Of a stretch of 64,000 bases of DNA, positions 1-12,756 are shown in pieces; the stretch's first letter is position 1; each line of letters opens with the position of its first letter. A program made the translations under genes and the position numbers. A model generated the notes under the pieces. That model searched no databases. It had not been told where the DNA came from and saw only the letters and a program-made list of their open reading frames with translations. The stretch comes from Apus apus (lineage: Eukaryota > Chordata > Aves > Apodiformes > Apodidae), in the NCBI RefSeq assembly GCF_020740795.1, contig NC_067285.1, positions 109,269,652-109,333,651 on the forward strand, written 5' to 3'.

Positions 1-1110
1 CCAAGATGAGCTTGATCAACCTGGCAGGCTCAAAATGAGCCTCGGTCACCAACACCAAGGGGAATCAGCTGTGGGAGGGGGCCAACACCAACTGCTCCCT
101 GCTGGCCCTCATCAACATCATCAATGCCCTGGCTGATGCCAAGAACAAAAAGAAAAGTTGACAAACCTGATCGCCTTCTATGACAAAGTAACCTGCCTGA
201 TTGATGCAGGGCAAGTGATGGACATCATTTACCTGGACTTCTCCAAAGCTTTTGATACAGTCCCCCACAGCCTCCTCCTGGAGAAACTGACTTGTTATGG
301 CCTTGACAAGTGGTCTGTGCAGTGGGTGGGGAACTGGCTGACAGACCCTACCCAGAGGGTGATAGTAAATAGTTCCTCCTAGGACGTGGACAGGCTAGAG
401 AGGGGCCAGAGAAGGGCCACAAGGATGATCACCTGCCATATGAGGAGAGGCTGAAAAAACTGGGTTTGTTCAGTTTTGAGAAAAGAAGGCTTCAGGGAGA
501 TCTTATTATCATGTTCCAGTACTCAAAGGGTGGCTACCAAGAAGATGGAGACTCCCTATTTACAAGGAGTCCCATGGAAAAGACAAGGGGTAATGGGCAC
601 AGGTTGCTCCTGGGACAATTCCAATTGGACACAAGAGGTACATTTTTCACCATGAGGACAGTCCAACATTGGAATAGTCTCCCAAGGGTAGTGGTAGATT
701 CCCCCACACTGGACAGTTTTAAGTCTCAGCTTGACAGGGGGCTGAGCCACCTCATATAAACGATAGTAGTAACTAGAAAGGTTGGACCAGATGATCCTTG
801 AGGTCCCTTCCAACCTGGCTTTTTATGATTCTATTATAAGATCCAGTACCGGGACAGCAAGCTCCCCCACCTGCTCAAGGACTCCATCAGTGACAACTGC
901 TGCACCATCATGATTGCCACCATCAGCCATTCAGTGCTGGCTCATGAGGACACTACAACACCCTCAAGTATGCCAGCTGGTCCAAGGAGATCAAGCTGTC
1001 GCTGAAGAGCAACGTGGTCACTTCTGACTGCCACACCTGTACATACTGCTACCCAATGTAGAAAAGGTCAGGAAGCAGCAAGTGCAGAGAGAGGGACAAC
1101 TCCTGTCAAG
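1..1110 (+). pseudogene. Kinesin-8 motor pseudogene fragment (KIF18B/KIF18A-like), split by CR1
   Basis: Translation of 3-155 gives a kinesin motor stretch: KMSLINLAGS (the switch II DLAGSE region), then EGANTN and [19 protein letters not shown]. It resumes at 838 with [27 protein letters not shown] and, after a frame change, [11 protein letters not shown] up to about 1020. This order matches the end of the kinesin-8 motor domain; the ALIN and KEI.LSLKSNV wording fits KIF18B slightly better than KIF18A. It is broken by an in-frame TGA at 36-38, by at least one frameshift between about 950 and 985, and by a CR1 insertion at about 157-836. No intron is visible between the two matching halves apart from the CR1, so a processed retrocopy is likely, but the source gene's exon borders were not checked. 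The copy starts before the window. Similarity fades after about 1050. Confidence 0.8.
157..836 (+). mobile_element. CR1-type LINE fragment with internal deletion (copy a)
   Basis: Positions 158-380 encode a reverse-transcriptase stretch with the DFSKAFDTVPH motif typical of CR1/LINE RT. At about 380-390 the sequence jumps to the 3' part of ORF2 (KRRLQGDLI, then RTVQHWNSLPR at 466-759), skipping the catalytic FADD region. It ends with the CR1 3' signature (ggtcccttccaacc near 805, then attctatt at 829-836). The element interrupts the kinesin pseudogene and is therefore younger than it. No obvious target-site duplication is seen, as expected for CR1. Confidence 0.88.
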
Positions 1111-3178
1111 AAGGCATGTCCTGTGACATATCAAACTGACATGAGAGGCATTTCATAACAGCTTGATGTGAACAGACAACCTAGCTAGGAAATATCCCCA
1201 GGTACAGAGAAATATCTGACAGGAAACCAGAAGTGGCATTTAGGTGCTGAAGTTCATGTGGAGAAAACAAAGTAACAAAATTAAATAAAAAACCCCAAAC
1301 ACATGCGATAGCAGCAGGGCATATATTACTATAATAATACTATATTCTATAGTGTTTTTACAGTACCTAAAAAGTACCAGGAGAAGAAAGATAGTTTGAT
1401 CAAGAAATCGATCTTCTACATCACATCAAGGAATATACACACACATATATAGATATATATGCTCAGCCTCTTGGAAGCAAAATGTTTGGTCTTCCACCCA
1501 CAGAAAGAGAATAGGTGACTTCTTCCATTTATGTCTTGACTTCTACTTGGCAAGCAAAAGAAAAAACAAATTAACAAATACCTAAGAAGACAACATGTAC
1601 ATTTAGAGAAAAAAATCCAAGAAGAATGAAGCTCCAGAATACAGTAATGAAAAAGTCAAATTCTAAAATTACAACTTTGCTAACAGATACGGACTAGACA
1701 TGAAAGATTAATCCTACTCTACAGGCAGTATTGTCTAAGCATGTGGAGACAGTCACCATTTCCTGGCTGCCATTTCCATCTCTACTATTGAATTGCTTGC
1801 TTCAGAACTATGGCCATCAGCAAAGAGAGATTAAGAAATGCCTACTTAGACTCCAAAGTGGTGTGGTCTGGCATTTGAGCTGGGAACTGTGACTGCTGAG
1901 TAGCACTCTTCATTCTCAGTGACTCACTACATGAACTTGAGGAGAACATAGAGATCAGCATGCCTGAATGTATGGTTTGGCTTTGGGTCACCTAAATGGG
2001 ATAGCCAAGTTTTCTAACACAAAATTATACAGCACAAGATCAGTCAGTGATACTCAGAATCTTCAAATATTAAGCTCTGAATACCTAAAGTTGTGCATCA
2101 AAAGTGTCTTCTGAGAAGTTTGTTCTTTACTTCCCATATCCCCTTTTGTAACGTAGATGTTACAAGATGCCTCTGCCTCGGAATAAATCCATGTGTGTTA
2201 GATTAATTCAGTAGTGGCTGTGAGGCATCTGCAGATCCTCCAGCTCCATGGGAAATTATCCCAATTCAGCATATTTTCCATTCTATTACTTCAGACTGAA
2301 GAAAAAGCTTGGATTGCAGCATTTTACAGATTAATGAAAAAAGGACTATATCTTAGACTGGAACTTACTTTTTCAGCCTTAAATGCCAATAAATACATCA
2401 ATAATTTATCACTATTATTGCAGTACTTCTGACACTGAGATTAATCTTCTTGTCCCCTTTTACCTGCTACCATCTTTCCACCTCAGTCTAGTCATGCACA
2501 ACCATCACGTCTATTCCATGTCTCCAAATGATCTCCCTGTCCCTGTTTATGTCCTAAGCACCCTGCCATGGACAACTTACAACAGAAATGTAAAAAGAAA
2601 GGAAACAGTTAAATTTTTAAAAATGGGGAGGGGGGGAAAAGGTGATCAGAAAACACATTGTTGGAAGAGAGATCTTCTGGATCGAATTGTACAGCCTCCT
2701 AGTAGAGCAGGTAAGAAGAGATACTGTCTCCTCTTAAGGATGTGACATACAAATCACTTACTTTTATGAAGTATTTCTCCACCTGTCCCCGCCAAACAAG
2801 AACCTACTCATATATTTGACAAAGACTGCAAACAAAGAGGAAGAAATGCTGCTCAGATGTCTTGGCTGGATGCTGGGAGAATGTTAGCTTGGGATTTCCC
2901 CACAGCAGGTTGAGATCCTCACCATTTTCCTCTTGAGGCTTTTTTTCTTCATGAACACTAGCTCTCTGAATGTCTGCTGGAGTCAGAAGGCAAACATAAC
3001 AGAAACATTCCCTCTGTTAAGGAAAGGAAACTTCTAAAAGAAGAACTGCAATAGTGACTTCTAATAATAATGCATACCCACAAGACTGGAAAACAGCAGC
3101 AAGATCAAACCTGTAAAAGAGGACATTTAATCATTCTGAAAAAGGAAAAGGAAAAGGCTGCTTTCTAGGCAAACTGGT
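1111..3178. other. Intergenic, no gene recognised
   Basis: The open frames here are short, with no recognisable domain. A small AC/AT-rich microsatellite (acacacatatatag type) lies at about 1436-1462, and an AT-rich stretch surrounds 2380-2440. I see no repeat family I can name. Confidence 0.5.
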
Positions 3179-3300
3179 GTGGACAATGCATACTGGGTCC
3201 AGACCAGGGAAGAGTTACTCTTCAAATTTGCCAGTGTGTGTCTCTCTTGGCCTGAATTACCAGCTACTGCCAGGGAGGAGACACTAAGATGCACAGAGCT

Positions 3301-3358
3301 TTGGTCTGACCCAGTGTATCAGTTCTTCTTTGGTTTGACCCAGTGTATCGGTTCTTCT
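3301..3358 (+). repeat. 29-bp tandem duplication
   Basis: Two adjacent 29-bp units (3301-3329 and 3330-3358) share 'gacccagtgtatc' and 'gttcttct' and differ at two positions (c/t and a/g). It lies within an open frame (3179-3469) that has no recognisable product. Confidence 0.85.
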
Positions 3359-3479
3359 CTTCCTGCATTGGAAGGATGTTATTACTGTACGGTGTTTAAC
3401 AGTGACTGCAGCACAATTGTACTGCGGGGTGACTCCACCATGTTCATGCCCTCAAAGCAGACACAGTGAGAAAGGAGGA

Positions 3480-4080
3480 AGGTAATTAAGTGCTAGTGTG
3501 AACATGACATTTGCTGAAGAGGGATGTTCAGAGAAATATGGTCTGAGCATGGCCTTGAGGTTTCACTGAGGCGCCATGCAGATGGGAATGCTAGAGATAA
3601 CAATAAGCTGTAAATAATGAGTGAAAAGGGCCTTTCTCAAGAAGGGAGGTGGTTGCCTTCAAGGAAAGAGGGAAGGAATGTGAGGGAGGCTATGGAGAGC
3701 TCTAATTATGTTAGAAGAAAGCTAAAGGACCAATGCAGGCTGGTCTAAGCAGTTAATAGAGATAGGCTGCCTTCATGGACTGATGTAATAAACAAAGTTT
3801 AAGGCAGTAAGAGGAAAGCAAAGTGGGCTTCCTCACCACCCCTTGCTGAACCGCCTTTAAGCAACCAATCCAGTATTGCAGGCACTGCTCTGTTTAGCAG
3901 TGTCTTGTACATAGGTGAAATTACTAAGCAATTACTAGACTATTGTGGCTCTGTAAAAACATGCTTCAATAACTGTATAAATGCTACTTTGCAGTAAGTT
4001 TTAATAAAAAGCTTCTGTTGACCTTCAGGATCAATTTAAATCCCAGCACAAACCAGGATGTGGCAACTACAGCTTTCAAT
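3480..4080 (+). mobile_element. Possible solo LTR of an endogenous retrovirus-like element
   Basis: A promoter-to-polyadenylation arrangement is packed into a short interval: CCAAT at 3865-3869, TATAAA at 3976-3981 and AATAAA at 4003-4008, followed by a T/C-rich stretch. This spacing is typical of the U3-R border of retroviral LTRs. No gag, pol or env sequence is seen on either side, so at most a solo LTR remains. The exact TG...CA ends and a target-site duplication could not be fixed; the limits are approximate. Chance alignment of common motifs is possible. Confidence 0.35.
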
Positions 4081-7000
4081 TCTGTGCAGAGCCCCAAGAG
4101 AGGCAGAAGGAAACTAGCTGCACTGGCACACCTGGCAAAGATTCCTTCCCCTGGGAGCTGCTCAGAAGTACTTGCAGGTGAGCAGCAACCTCACTGTGAG
4201 TGCGCTCATTTCTCCAGGGGTTTTCCCATACTCTACCAGGGCTTTCCTCCTACTCCCATACACCACAATATGCCTGACTCTCCCTTGTGTGTCCTGTTCT
4301 GTTCCTCTCAAGGTGTGCAAACCACCCCACTGCTTTATAACTGCTTTCTCTCATTTATATATGCAAAGAGAAATGCTGTGTGTCAAAGCCCAGAGCACAT
4401 TAAAGACATAGATTCTCATACCACATATAGTCATGGACATGAAATTCCACCACGCTAAGCTAGTTCCAGTTCTATTACTTCTGGGAGAAGTTAAAAGGAT
4501 GTCAGGGAAAATATGCCTCTTTATATGAACAAGTTATATAACTAAATTTTTTCCCTGCAGTCAGGGTACATGAAAATTTTGCAGTACCATCCTGCTTCTC
4601 TCATTATGTGGCAGTAAGAACAGGGATGAATTGTCTTGACAGGGACAAAAAAGTCTAAGCTCCAAAACTGAAATGGGAAAAAAAGTGGGACCCAAAAAAC
4701 TTAAGAGGTTTCAGAAAAAAGACAAAGGAAAAATACACCCACTGTGATAAGAGTTTTCAAGCTACTTTCTGTAAGCTATTTATGGAGGACCTCACCCCCA
4801 TAAATACTGCTTTGGAAGACCTAGAATATCCCACTTTAATGCCACTATTAATGAGACCAGATAATGGTTTCTTGGCTAGCATCTGCTTACAGCTTGCAAA
4901 GGTCAGAGTGAGCGGTGCGGGAACAGCAGCCAGAGCACTCCCAGCACTGGCTACTGGGAAGTGATAACACTCCAACACGTTTCTGAATGATGCGTGTTTG
5001 ACAGGAAAGCACCAGTAGTCTTTCCCCAGAAATAGTGATCTAGTCCAACTGCTTAGCAGATATGAAAAGGCTACAGGTGAAAATGGAAATAAAGACTCTC
5101 AGAAGTCTATACTTCAATACCACAAACTATTCTATAAAGGAAGAGAGAAAAAAAGTCAACAGCCAACAGTTTTTAAACAATTTTTTAAAAAGGCACCTCT
5201 TTGCCTGATCTCCATTTTCCATATCAGTCTCCAACTGGAAGACTGCAAGTTCCAACCCTCAGCTAAGTGAAGCATTTGCAAGCAAATATTCTTCCTCTCT
5301 CTCTCTTCACACTCCAGTAAGACACTCTTGATTGCAATGTATGCAGGTGATTGGGTGCTTTCTGTGCTCTCTCCCCCTTCAGACCCCATTTCAGCCATCC
5401 TCAGTTGAAAACTTTTTCACGGTCTATTACAGCTCTGAGATTCTCCAAGTGCTACTGAAATGAAATGGACAAAATGAATTAAGTGAATAGCACTGCCAAC
5501 AGCAGGATTGTAGAGGTATATCTATGTCCCGTGAGAAGTGTGCCAGCAAATCACATGGTCTTCACAGAACTACCCTGAAAGCATTTAGGGCACTGATAAA
5601 GGTGTTGCTGTAGCAACACAGAGCTCGCTCTGAGACAGCTACACATGTTCTCAGCAGCCAGGGAGCAATTTTCAGTTCATGCTGAGCTCCATGCTGCTGA
5701 GGCTACACCTGACTTTGTAGAATGACTGCATAATTTAGGTTGCAAGTAGCCTGTGGCGGTCCTCAGATCCAGCCTCTAGCTCAGAGCAGAGACAACTTTG
5801 AAGTTGCATTACGCTGGGGAGGGCCTTGTGTCCAGCTAATAAAGTAGTCTAGACATGACTGAGCTGTGCCTGCTACAACGCAGTGGGACACGAGATAGTT
5901 TTAGCCTTACAACAACTCTGCAGAACTGGTGTGGTAGGCAGAGGCCTGAAGCTGCCTGAGCACTGAAGTTGTCTTCCCTGGTGCCAGCAGCACAGCAGCT
6001 ATCAGAGCACTGTGCAAGAGGTTGTGTTACAAACCTCTTACTGGTAACAACTGGGTCAAAATGTTGGTCTTTCGAATGGAAAACTGGTTCTGCAGAAGTC
6101 AAGTGCATTCCTTCTATTCACAATAGGCAAGAGGATTTCAAACCCTGGGTTTGGGCTATAGTAGGCACACATGGTGGGCAGCTGCAGCCATTACTTAAGA
6201 GTTAATCCCTGTAATATCCTTTGTTAATCTGACTACAATGATCAAGTGGCACGGAACATATTCAGCATACCCATAGGGTGCATGTTAGATTAACAGGATT
6301 ACCTGCTGCTGATGATAATGCTACCCTGTATTTATTCAGCATTTCTCTGAAGAACAGAAGGTACTTTTTAAAGGTAGGTAAATATTTGTTAATCCCAGAG
6401 AGGAAAATGTAAATTCAAAGAGGTTAAGCAATAATGTCAGTTCCACACAGTGAACCAGTAGCAATATTCCCAGATGTATGCTCCAACACAGCATTTCTTT
6501 AGCCATCGGTTGATATGACCTGCTCATAATGCCCTTAACAATTACAGCACATCCTGGTTTCTTATACTAACAGTCTGTTTAGAAAGCAACATTTCTATTG
6601 CTAGTTAAGCCTCCATTTTCACTACTCACTTTTTGCTAACTTTGAAAGAGTCTATACAAAAAATATTTGGGGAGCAAGTATTCAGATTATGGTGGTAAAC
6701 CTAGAAAAGGGATCATCCTTTCCTTTGTGTAGCACATCTAACACTCTGCTATGCAATACTCACATGCAAGCATTCTGAACCACTTAAAGCTTACTTGTTG
6801 ACTTTTACAGCCTGTGTTCATAAATTATTTTGCATTCCTTGTGTGCAAACAATAGCACTCTGAGAAAATAACAAACTTCAAGAATACGGCTTTCATTTTC
6901 CCCCCTCTTTAAAAGATCCTTTATGATTACAACCAATTCCTGTGATTCTGGTCTTTTAAACATTATTTGTCTAATGTTCATAAGGTCATTTATACCACTT

Positions 7001-9145
7001 GAAACCTGTGAACCATGAACATACACTGTACTGCTTATTTGCTCATTAGTACTTGATATTAACATTCACTCACAGTAGCTTTCAAGAAATAAATAAAATA
7101 CTACTTGAATGCCTACCTAATTTGGGAAACAATGTGTAAACCAAAGAATAGCACAGACATCATCCCACCTTATGTTTGCATCTAGTTCAGCAGTTATTCT
7201 AAAAGAAAGAGTGGAACATAAGTCAATAATTGGGGACCTCTACAGCAACATCAGAGACACCTCTGATGATAATCTGTCCCACTTACTCTAGACAACTATT
7301 TAAGTATGAGTCTCATTCTGGAGATGCTTCTCTTCATTCCCTGCAGAGTAAGCCTAGACAACGAGATGCCTGCTGGTGGATGAAGTTCATTAAATGCATA
7401 GTTTTTGTATTGCCAGTTTATGACCTACATGCTATACAAAGTGAGACACATCCTACTTCTGCTGCAACCAGAGGCATAATGCTAATCTCTGTGGTGTGAG
7501 TCAGGGAAACTGAAACCTGACACACAATCATGCCTTCTAAAATTCAAAGTCCTCCAATGATCAGCTTAATTTATTTTCTCAACATGGCATTTATAAAATC
7601 CCTTTCAGCTTTCTCAATTACTTCAATCATCTAAAATATTTTCCCACTTGCTTTTGAAAAAAATTCATCTCCAGCCACCTGAAGGCAAACATGCAGGGTT
7701 TAAGCTACTCCTCTTTGTTTATGTGTCCAGGTTTGTGGGACAACAGAGACAGCTCAAAGTAACTTGGAGAGGTCTCTTATATTCTTCTTAGAAAACTGCA
7801 GCTGCACATTCTATTCTGTGATGATTTCTGCTCAGGAAATAAGAGTAAGAAGCAGCATTAGAAACCTATGCTGCAGTACAAGTTCTCCTGCAAAGGAAAC
7901 TGGAAAATGTCATTTCCCTTTTTTGGACAACTGCAGTTAGGTAATTATGCTATTTAGGACATTAGATATTGGAAAGCAAGAAAAGTTCAATTTTGCCTTC
8001 TTGTGCTTTTTAGAAGAGATGACAGACAAGACAGATTATCATCTTCCACTTACAAAAAGATGAAACTGACACAGAATCTCTTAAAAAAATCTGCAGATGA
8101 AATTCCTGGTTTCACTGGAGTCAGGAATTAGCTTTAAAACTACTGTTTTAATTTGAGGCACAAATCTCTACCACCAAAGACCAGAGTTTGGAGAACAGCC
8201 ATTAATCTTTGACAACTGTGAAGAGAGCCAGTTAGGGAAAAGACACTATTAAGTTTCACTGACATGTGGTTGACCTGGAGAGCTTTAAAGAGAGGAGCAG
8301 GATATTACTAAGTGCTTTACAGTGATAAATACAGTGAAGCACCTATTAAATCCCAGTGCCAGTATCAATGCTCAGCTGTACTGTGGGCTTCAGCTTGGAA
8401 TTCAAGTCACTGCCCCAGCGGCTTTACAGCTGTCCAGTGCTCCTCTGCACTGGGCTGGCTGGTGGTGCAGAGGACATGGCAGGGGAGCTGAGACTGAAAC
8501 AGCATCAGTGTCACTCTAATTTATAGCTGCACCTGGTTTTTAAGCAATACTGTTGTGTCTGCTCTCTCTAATTAAGCTGCAGAGAAATCACAATGGCCAT
8601 TTCCAATTCCTGGACTCAGAAGACAAGGGAGGTAGGAGCCAGTTTGGAAGCACAGGTGTATCAGCTGATTTGATTTTGATTTGAATATATTTTACTCAAC
8701 AACTCTTGCATATTACTTCTTGTATTGTCCCTTTATCTGAAACAGATGACTCAATCCAAATTTAATATTAAATATCTTCTGGGAAATATTCCTAGCAGCT
8801 GCTTCACAATCATGTTTTTTCCCTCTTTGACATTAGAGAGCGTAAGCACTCGTTTAAATTTGAAAAGGACATTTGAGGACTAAAATGTTTAATTAGTAAC
8901 TATAATACTCATAGTCTTTCAAATGCACAACACAAAGCAATTCATAAGAATTATTACTGTTATCCCCGCGTTACAGAGAAATGTGGTGCATTAAATTACC
9001 TGCCTAATGACACAGTGTTAGATTCCAGATTGGGCTCCCAGTTCTGTGCAAGACCAACTAAGTCACAATTAGCAACATAAGAGTTTAAAAAATTCCAGGT
9101 TCTATATTCACCAGTATCTGGGATCTTAACCTGTCACTCTTTGTT

Positions 9146-9171
9146 TTATTATTATTATTATTATTATTATT
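9146..9171. repeat. (TTA)n microsatellite
   Basis: About eight to nine uninterrupted TTA/ATT trinucleotide units in intergenic DNA. Confidence 0.95.
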
Positions 9172-11287
9172 CAGCTTCTGTGATACTGAAGCCAATAGCA
9201 TTACTTTAGCTCTGTTAACATTGTATCAGCACAACATGCAGAATTAAAAAAAAAAAAAAATTTAAAAGGCTGCATTTCTCATTGCTCCAGCTGAAGGAAG
9301 AGTTGGTAAGTGGCAGGACAAAGGAACCAGAGTCAGGAAAGCCAGCATTCCCTGCAGGCAGTGGAAGGATTTGCACTGCATTGGGCAAGACTCGAGCCCA
9401 GACAACCTTCCAGTCAAGATCACTTTCTAGTGCTTTCTTCACATCTGAGCCAAAAGGCTGAGCCTCTCAAGTGAATGCACATTCAAGAACAACCAAAGTT
9501 CTCCAAATTGCACATACTTGTAACTCACAAAAACTGCTTCTACCCATGTTCACTGTTTTGCCAAAAACTACCTTAAATTACCAAGGTTGAAAGTGGCCCA
9601 ACTACTTTCAAGAGAATATCCATATGTTGTTGTTTTTTTTTTTTTAAAAAGCAGCACTGTGAATTTTATCCAAATGATCCTCAAAAAAGTACACAGCAGG
9701 CTGGGTCAGTATTAGTAACATTTCTATCACCTCGTTTAGGATGCACAGACCTGAGACCTACATGGGAGTCTGACATGCCAAAACTTCTTGTCAGATCTAC
9801 AAGAGAAATGTTTTAACTTTTCTCCCAAGGGAAGAAGGTCAACCACAAGACAGAGCTGTTTAAAAAAGATGGCAGGAAGCACTTGTTACAAACCTCAAGA
9901 ACTCTCTGGCACTGGCAGGGAACGATGTAAAGGTCTTTGCCAAATCCAAGTTATATTATTTCAATGACTAAAGAGCCTGGACATTATTAAGTAGCAGAAT
10001 ATGAATGATATGATGTGCTTGCAGTATTGTGAGGCTTTGGAAGGTAAGGCTAATTAACAAACAATTTTCTTAAGTTCATGAAATACTGTTGCCTAAAGTT
10101 CCCTGCATAGCTTTCCCTAACCTTGGTAGCTCTTTTTGTCCATGGGTAGTACTGTCACCAAGAGATTCCTGCTGTGCTGGCAATCTCTAAGACTTCATTC
10201 AGCTATATTCATTAAGATAATATTGATTTCCATTCTTTTATTAAAGAATGATACCCTGAAACCTTTGAGTAATTAACTCCTATAGGGAAAGTTGTGGGTT
10301 TTTTTAAATTTAAAGCAGACCTTGTTCATCTGGAGCAGTCACAGAAAAACAAAATCAGCACACAGTTACTAACCACACTGTATGTCTAAAGTTTGTTCGT
10401 GGTTATTTTTGAAAGTTATTGCATCACTTTCTATAAATACCTGTTCAATTTTAGAATTAATCAGACAAATGTAATATCCAATCCCCAGACAATACTTAAC
10501 ATCCAATTAAATAATTAAATCATTAAATGTTAAATTAATAGCCAATTAAATTGTAATAGCTGATCACTGATTTATTATCCTAAAAATTGTTTCATCGTTT
10601 CCTGTTTCTACAGTTGGGATTGCAAATCTAAGTAATAGCTAGCAAAAGAAAAGCAAATCAGTCCTCACTGCAGAGCATGTATGGAGGCAGGAGAGAGTGA
10701 GTTCAGCATTTCTTATGGAATTTTGCTTCCAGTAAGTAAACTTAATTGCATAGCATTACAATGTACTTTATGTCAAAACAGCTGTTTCTTTTAGCTTTAG
10801 ACAAGGAGACAATATTAATGAAAGTAAGACATACATTATTTTAACTTCTAGGGAAGAGATAAGCACAGAAAAAAAGAGCCAGAACTAGTCCTGCTAGTCT
10901 TGCAAAGCTAACCTGTGTGAGGTTTGCTGAGGTAACATGATGGTACTTGAGCAAAGAGCTTATACAGGCTTTTATCTTTTCGTGCTGTAGAGCTAGACTG
11001 GAGCTAGACTGAAAAGGAGCAGTTTCCGATCTACTTTAGCTACTTAAGGAGTAATTAAATGACATCACTTTGGGTGCTGGTGAATAAGAAAGCTTCTGGT
11101 AGTCTGCTGCTACTCATTCTGCAGCACGGTACATCCAGACACGCTGGAGAAATGAAATGGGTAGATATGCCCCTCTTTCTAAAGCCCTGTTTCTAGTTAG
11201 CATGGCTGCTATTTTTGTAGTCTGATCATAAGCATGTTCAACTTTAACTACAAATCCTTTACACCTTCATCATCAATCCTTAGAAGA

Positions 11288-11319
11288 GATATATATATAT
11301 ATTTATATATATTTATATT
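11288..11319. repeat. (AT)n-rich microsatellite
   Basis: A run of AT dinucleotides broken by ttt interruptions (atatatatatat then tttatatatattta). Confidence 0.9.
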
Positions 11320-12756
11320 CTTTTTCTGTGCTTGTGCAGCCTTCAACGGGGTTGGTATTGAGAACAAAGACCTTTAAACATTGCTACAAGAGAGTTATTT
11401 TCTTGTAAGTATCTGTAAGATCTTGCATTGACCATTGTTTGTGGTAACAGCATTGTGGGGCATGCAGACTTGCAGGCTTCTCTTGGAAATACAGGACAGC
11501 CCTGAAAAACAATCTGCCCTTGCTTATCACAGAAAATATCTTCCAAGAAGATAGTGGCATGACACTTAATCTTAGATGCTGGTCCTATTCTGAATTAAAT
11601 GTGTCTGTGACTGTTTTAGATAGTGGGACACCAGTTTTCAAGTACAAATATTTGAATAGAACATCCAGGTTCTGTATGCAGAGAAGTGGGCTTAAATACC
11701 TGAATGTGAAAATTTTTAGGCACTAATAGTTATAAAACTGGCTATTGAGTTTGACCACATATATTGTTAAATTCAGCTTTCTCTTCACCCAAAGCCTCTT
11801 GTGCCTTTTTTTCCTAGTGATCCCACATACAAAAGTCCTGTTACTTAATGGTGGCTAAAAGGAGGAATTAATTCAAGTGTGTTCTGAAGATACTATTGAA
11901 AGACCACCCGTTTGCAGAGGTTACTCCTTTCTCAAATACAAGACAAAGGTCTTACCTACTAGCACTTGAAACCTGTAGGCAGAACTGGCTCTAAAAAATT
12001 ATGTTCAAGACTCCTTGTAGGCAGAAGAACAGGTTGACAACTGCTGCTCTGTAGTTTAATCAGTTCTGCATATTCACAGCACCAGTTTGTTTTGCAGGTA
12101 CCTGGAATGGCATTTTGTCCTTGAGAGGTAAATAATCCAGAGTGAGATACTTGCATCTGTGCCATTGTCATCCTGTTGGTTTGTTTGAAAGCAATTTCTG
12201 AACGTTTTGACATTTCTCTTGGCACGCTGTGAGTCAAGGTGGGCATACATACACAATATTTTTCAGGTAGACATTGTTTTTTGTGGAGACTGTTGTAAGT
12301 GGTGACAAAATAATCAGGTAAGAAAAAGTATTTATTTTTCTTTCTTGGATGGTGAAAATCCCAGGAAATGGATTCTAAATCGATCCAACAAACTAATAGA
12401 TGTTTATAGTCACACTTTAAAATTTTGTATCATTGACTTTTTGACCCAGAACTTCACTGGTTACTCCAAACGTGTAACTTTCAGATAAGGTAAATAATTA
12501 AAAAATAGATATTTGGTCCAGATCTCACTTCTTCAAGGAATGAAGAATCCTAGGGAAGTGAAAAAGTAGCTGATTATCTGAATGCTTGATTTTTGTCCGG
12601 GTTCCAGTCAACTTGAACTCTCCCAGTCTCTGCTAATTTGGTTTACTTCATATATATTCAAAATGTTGCATTTTGATCCTATGACTCTTTTACCATAATT
12701 TCCTACATAAGTGTCAGTTCAATTTCAAGGTCATTCATGGTCAGTCAGTGTCAACC

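Larger units (their letters stand above)
4090..12750. other. Intergenic, no gene recognised
   Basis: About 8.7 kb of AT-rich DNA with only short open frames and no splice-linked coding blocks that I could recognise. It holds simple repeats (listed separately) and homopolymer runs such as A at about 9246-9260 and T at about 9631-9644. No tRNA, rRNA or other RNA gene was recognised. Confidence 0.5.

Noticed and set aside
9140-9175. Possible CRISPR-like or regularly spaced repeat
   Set aside because: It is a plain trinucleotide microsatellite; no spacer structure exists anywhere in this eukaryotic window.
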